Assembly: GCA_900552085.1 (NCBI GenBank)
Contig: URYB01000040.1
Location: forward strand, 1-13,482
Length of the DNA: 13,482 bases
Direction of reading: 5' to 3'
DNA from: an uncultured Lachnobacterium sp.
Lineage (GTDB): Bacteria > Bacillota > Clostridia > Lachnospirales > Lachnospiraceae
The notes under the pieces are model-generated. The model saw only the letters and a list, made by a program, of their open reading frames with translations. It was not told the DNA's origin and searched no databases. Below are positions 13,132 to 13,482 of this stretch, piece by piece (the stretch's first letter is position 1; each line of letters opens with the position of its first letter). A program made the position numbers and the translations under genes.

Positions 13132-13240
13132 CAAAACAGAAGCGAACCGGAAAAAGAGCGCAAAAATAAAAAGAGCACTGCAAAACAACTACTAAATCTC
13201 TTGGTATGTAAAAACATACTTCAAGTTAGCTTCTGTTTTG
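13132..13240. repeat. Inverted repeats in the XRE leader
   Basis: CAAAACAGAAGC at 13132-13143 and its exact reverse complement at 13229-13240 enclose 85 bases. Inside is a second dyad, GTATGT-AAAA-ACATAC at 13204-13219, of a size that suits an XRE-family dimer, and a near-repeat of AAAAAGAGCGC/AAAAAGAGCAC. The region lies upstream of the XRE start and may contain its operator. Confidence 0.5.
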
Positions 13241-13482
13241 CAGGCCCTTTTTAATCTGAATAGATGTCTTACGTCCTTGCTGCATCTATCCGTAGTAAAT
13301 ACGACTCTCTTCACAAACTCTTGGCTACCAGGCGTCACTCATTTGTAAGTCTTTTAACGCATCATATGTGCGACCAATCCAGTGATCTCCCTGATAACCT
13401 CATCCATATTTAATTGTTATGATATAAGAGGCTTCGTGCATAATCGTGGATGACTATAGCACCCAGCCTTCATTGCCCGGCT
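13241..13482. other. Gene-poor right end of the window
   Basis: I find no gene here. On the minus strand one frame is open from the edge to TAA at 13417 (21 codons, ending RLCTKPLIS), which might be the end of a gene outside the window, but it is too short to judge. A 16-codon frame (MDEVIREITGLVAHMMR) has no ribosome binding site. ATAGATG and CATCTAT at about 13259-13288 can form a weak 7-bp stem. The segment could be a leader or untranslated RNA of the mobile element. Confidence 0.4.

Overview
The window reads as chromosome from a low-GC Gram-positive anaerobe, most likely a gut Clostridia member of the Lachnospiraceae type. The reasons are the AT-rich sequence, strong AGGAGG ribosome binding sites, and family members typical of that group (TraX-like acyltransferase, GNAT-YoaP protein, MATE pump, large serine recombinase). 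This taxonomic call is an inference from protein resemblance; no rRNA gene is present. Every gene I can support lies on the minus strand, so transcription runs from high to low coordinates.

Region by region: 1-298 is the N-terminus of a membrane-anchored protein cut by the window edge. 362-823 is a flavoredoxin-type flavoprotein that appears to lack an internal block. 902-3195 is a tight three-gene operon: an ECF sigma factor, a zinc-finger membrane anti-sigma factor and a TraX-like membrane protein, overlapping one another and preceded by a promoter of the type ECF factors recognise (TGTAAC-N16-CGTC). 3231-6061 mixes intact genes (GNAT-YoaP, TetR) with broken ones: a GNAT fragment fused out of frame to an HD-GYP fragment, a shortened DinB-like gene, a 5'-truncated GNAT and a 26-codon GNAT-like remnant. 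The tetR promoter has a consensus -35, a 17-bp spacer that is an operator arm, and a second operator arm over the start of transcription. 6119-8453 holds a MATE efflux pump overlapping an AraC/GyrI-type regulator that carries an in-frame amber stop.

The most unusual part is 8540-9740. A 273-residue protein with PD-(D/E)XK-nuclease-like motifs (SKSE, YPDF, YWEH) is preceded by an array of at least ten copies of a short repeat (consensus close to AAAAGTAGTACNTAA) in strictly alternating orientation. Facing copies are 32 bp apart centre to centre and successive pairs 41-42 bp apart, so the array repeats every 73-74 bp, about seven helical turns. The sequences between the repeats are unrelated, so the spacing seems to be conserved while the sequence is not. 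I know of no named system with this layout and report it as the main candidate for something undescribed.

10002-13482 is part of a mobile element: a large serine recombinase inactivated by one TGA codon, a 52-residue protein, a helix-turn-helix protein, and an XRE repressor, with a three-half-site operator cluster between the last two. The element probably continues beyond the right edge.

A second theme is gene decay. At least three reading frames are broken by single nonsense changes (HD-GYP, AraC, recombinase), two have single-base frameshifts, and two genes seem to have lost internal blocks in frame.
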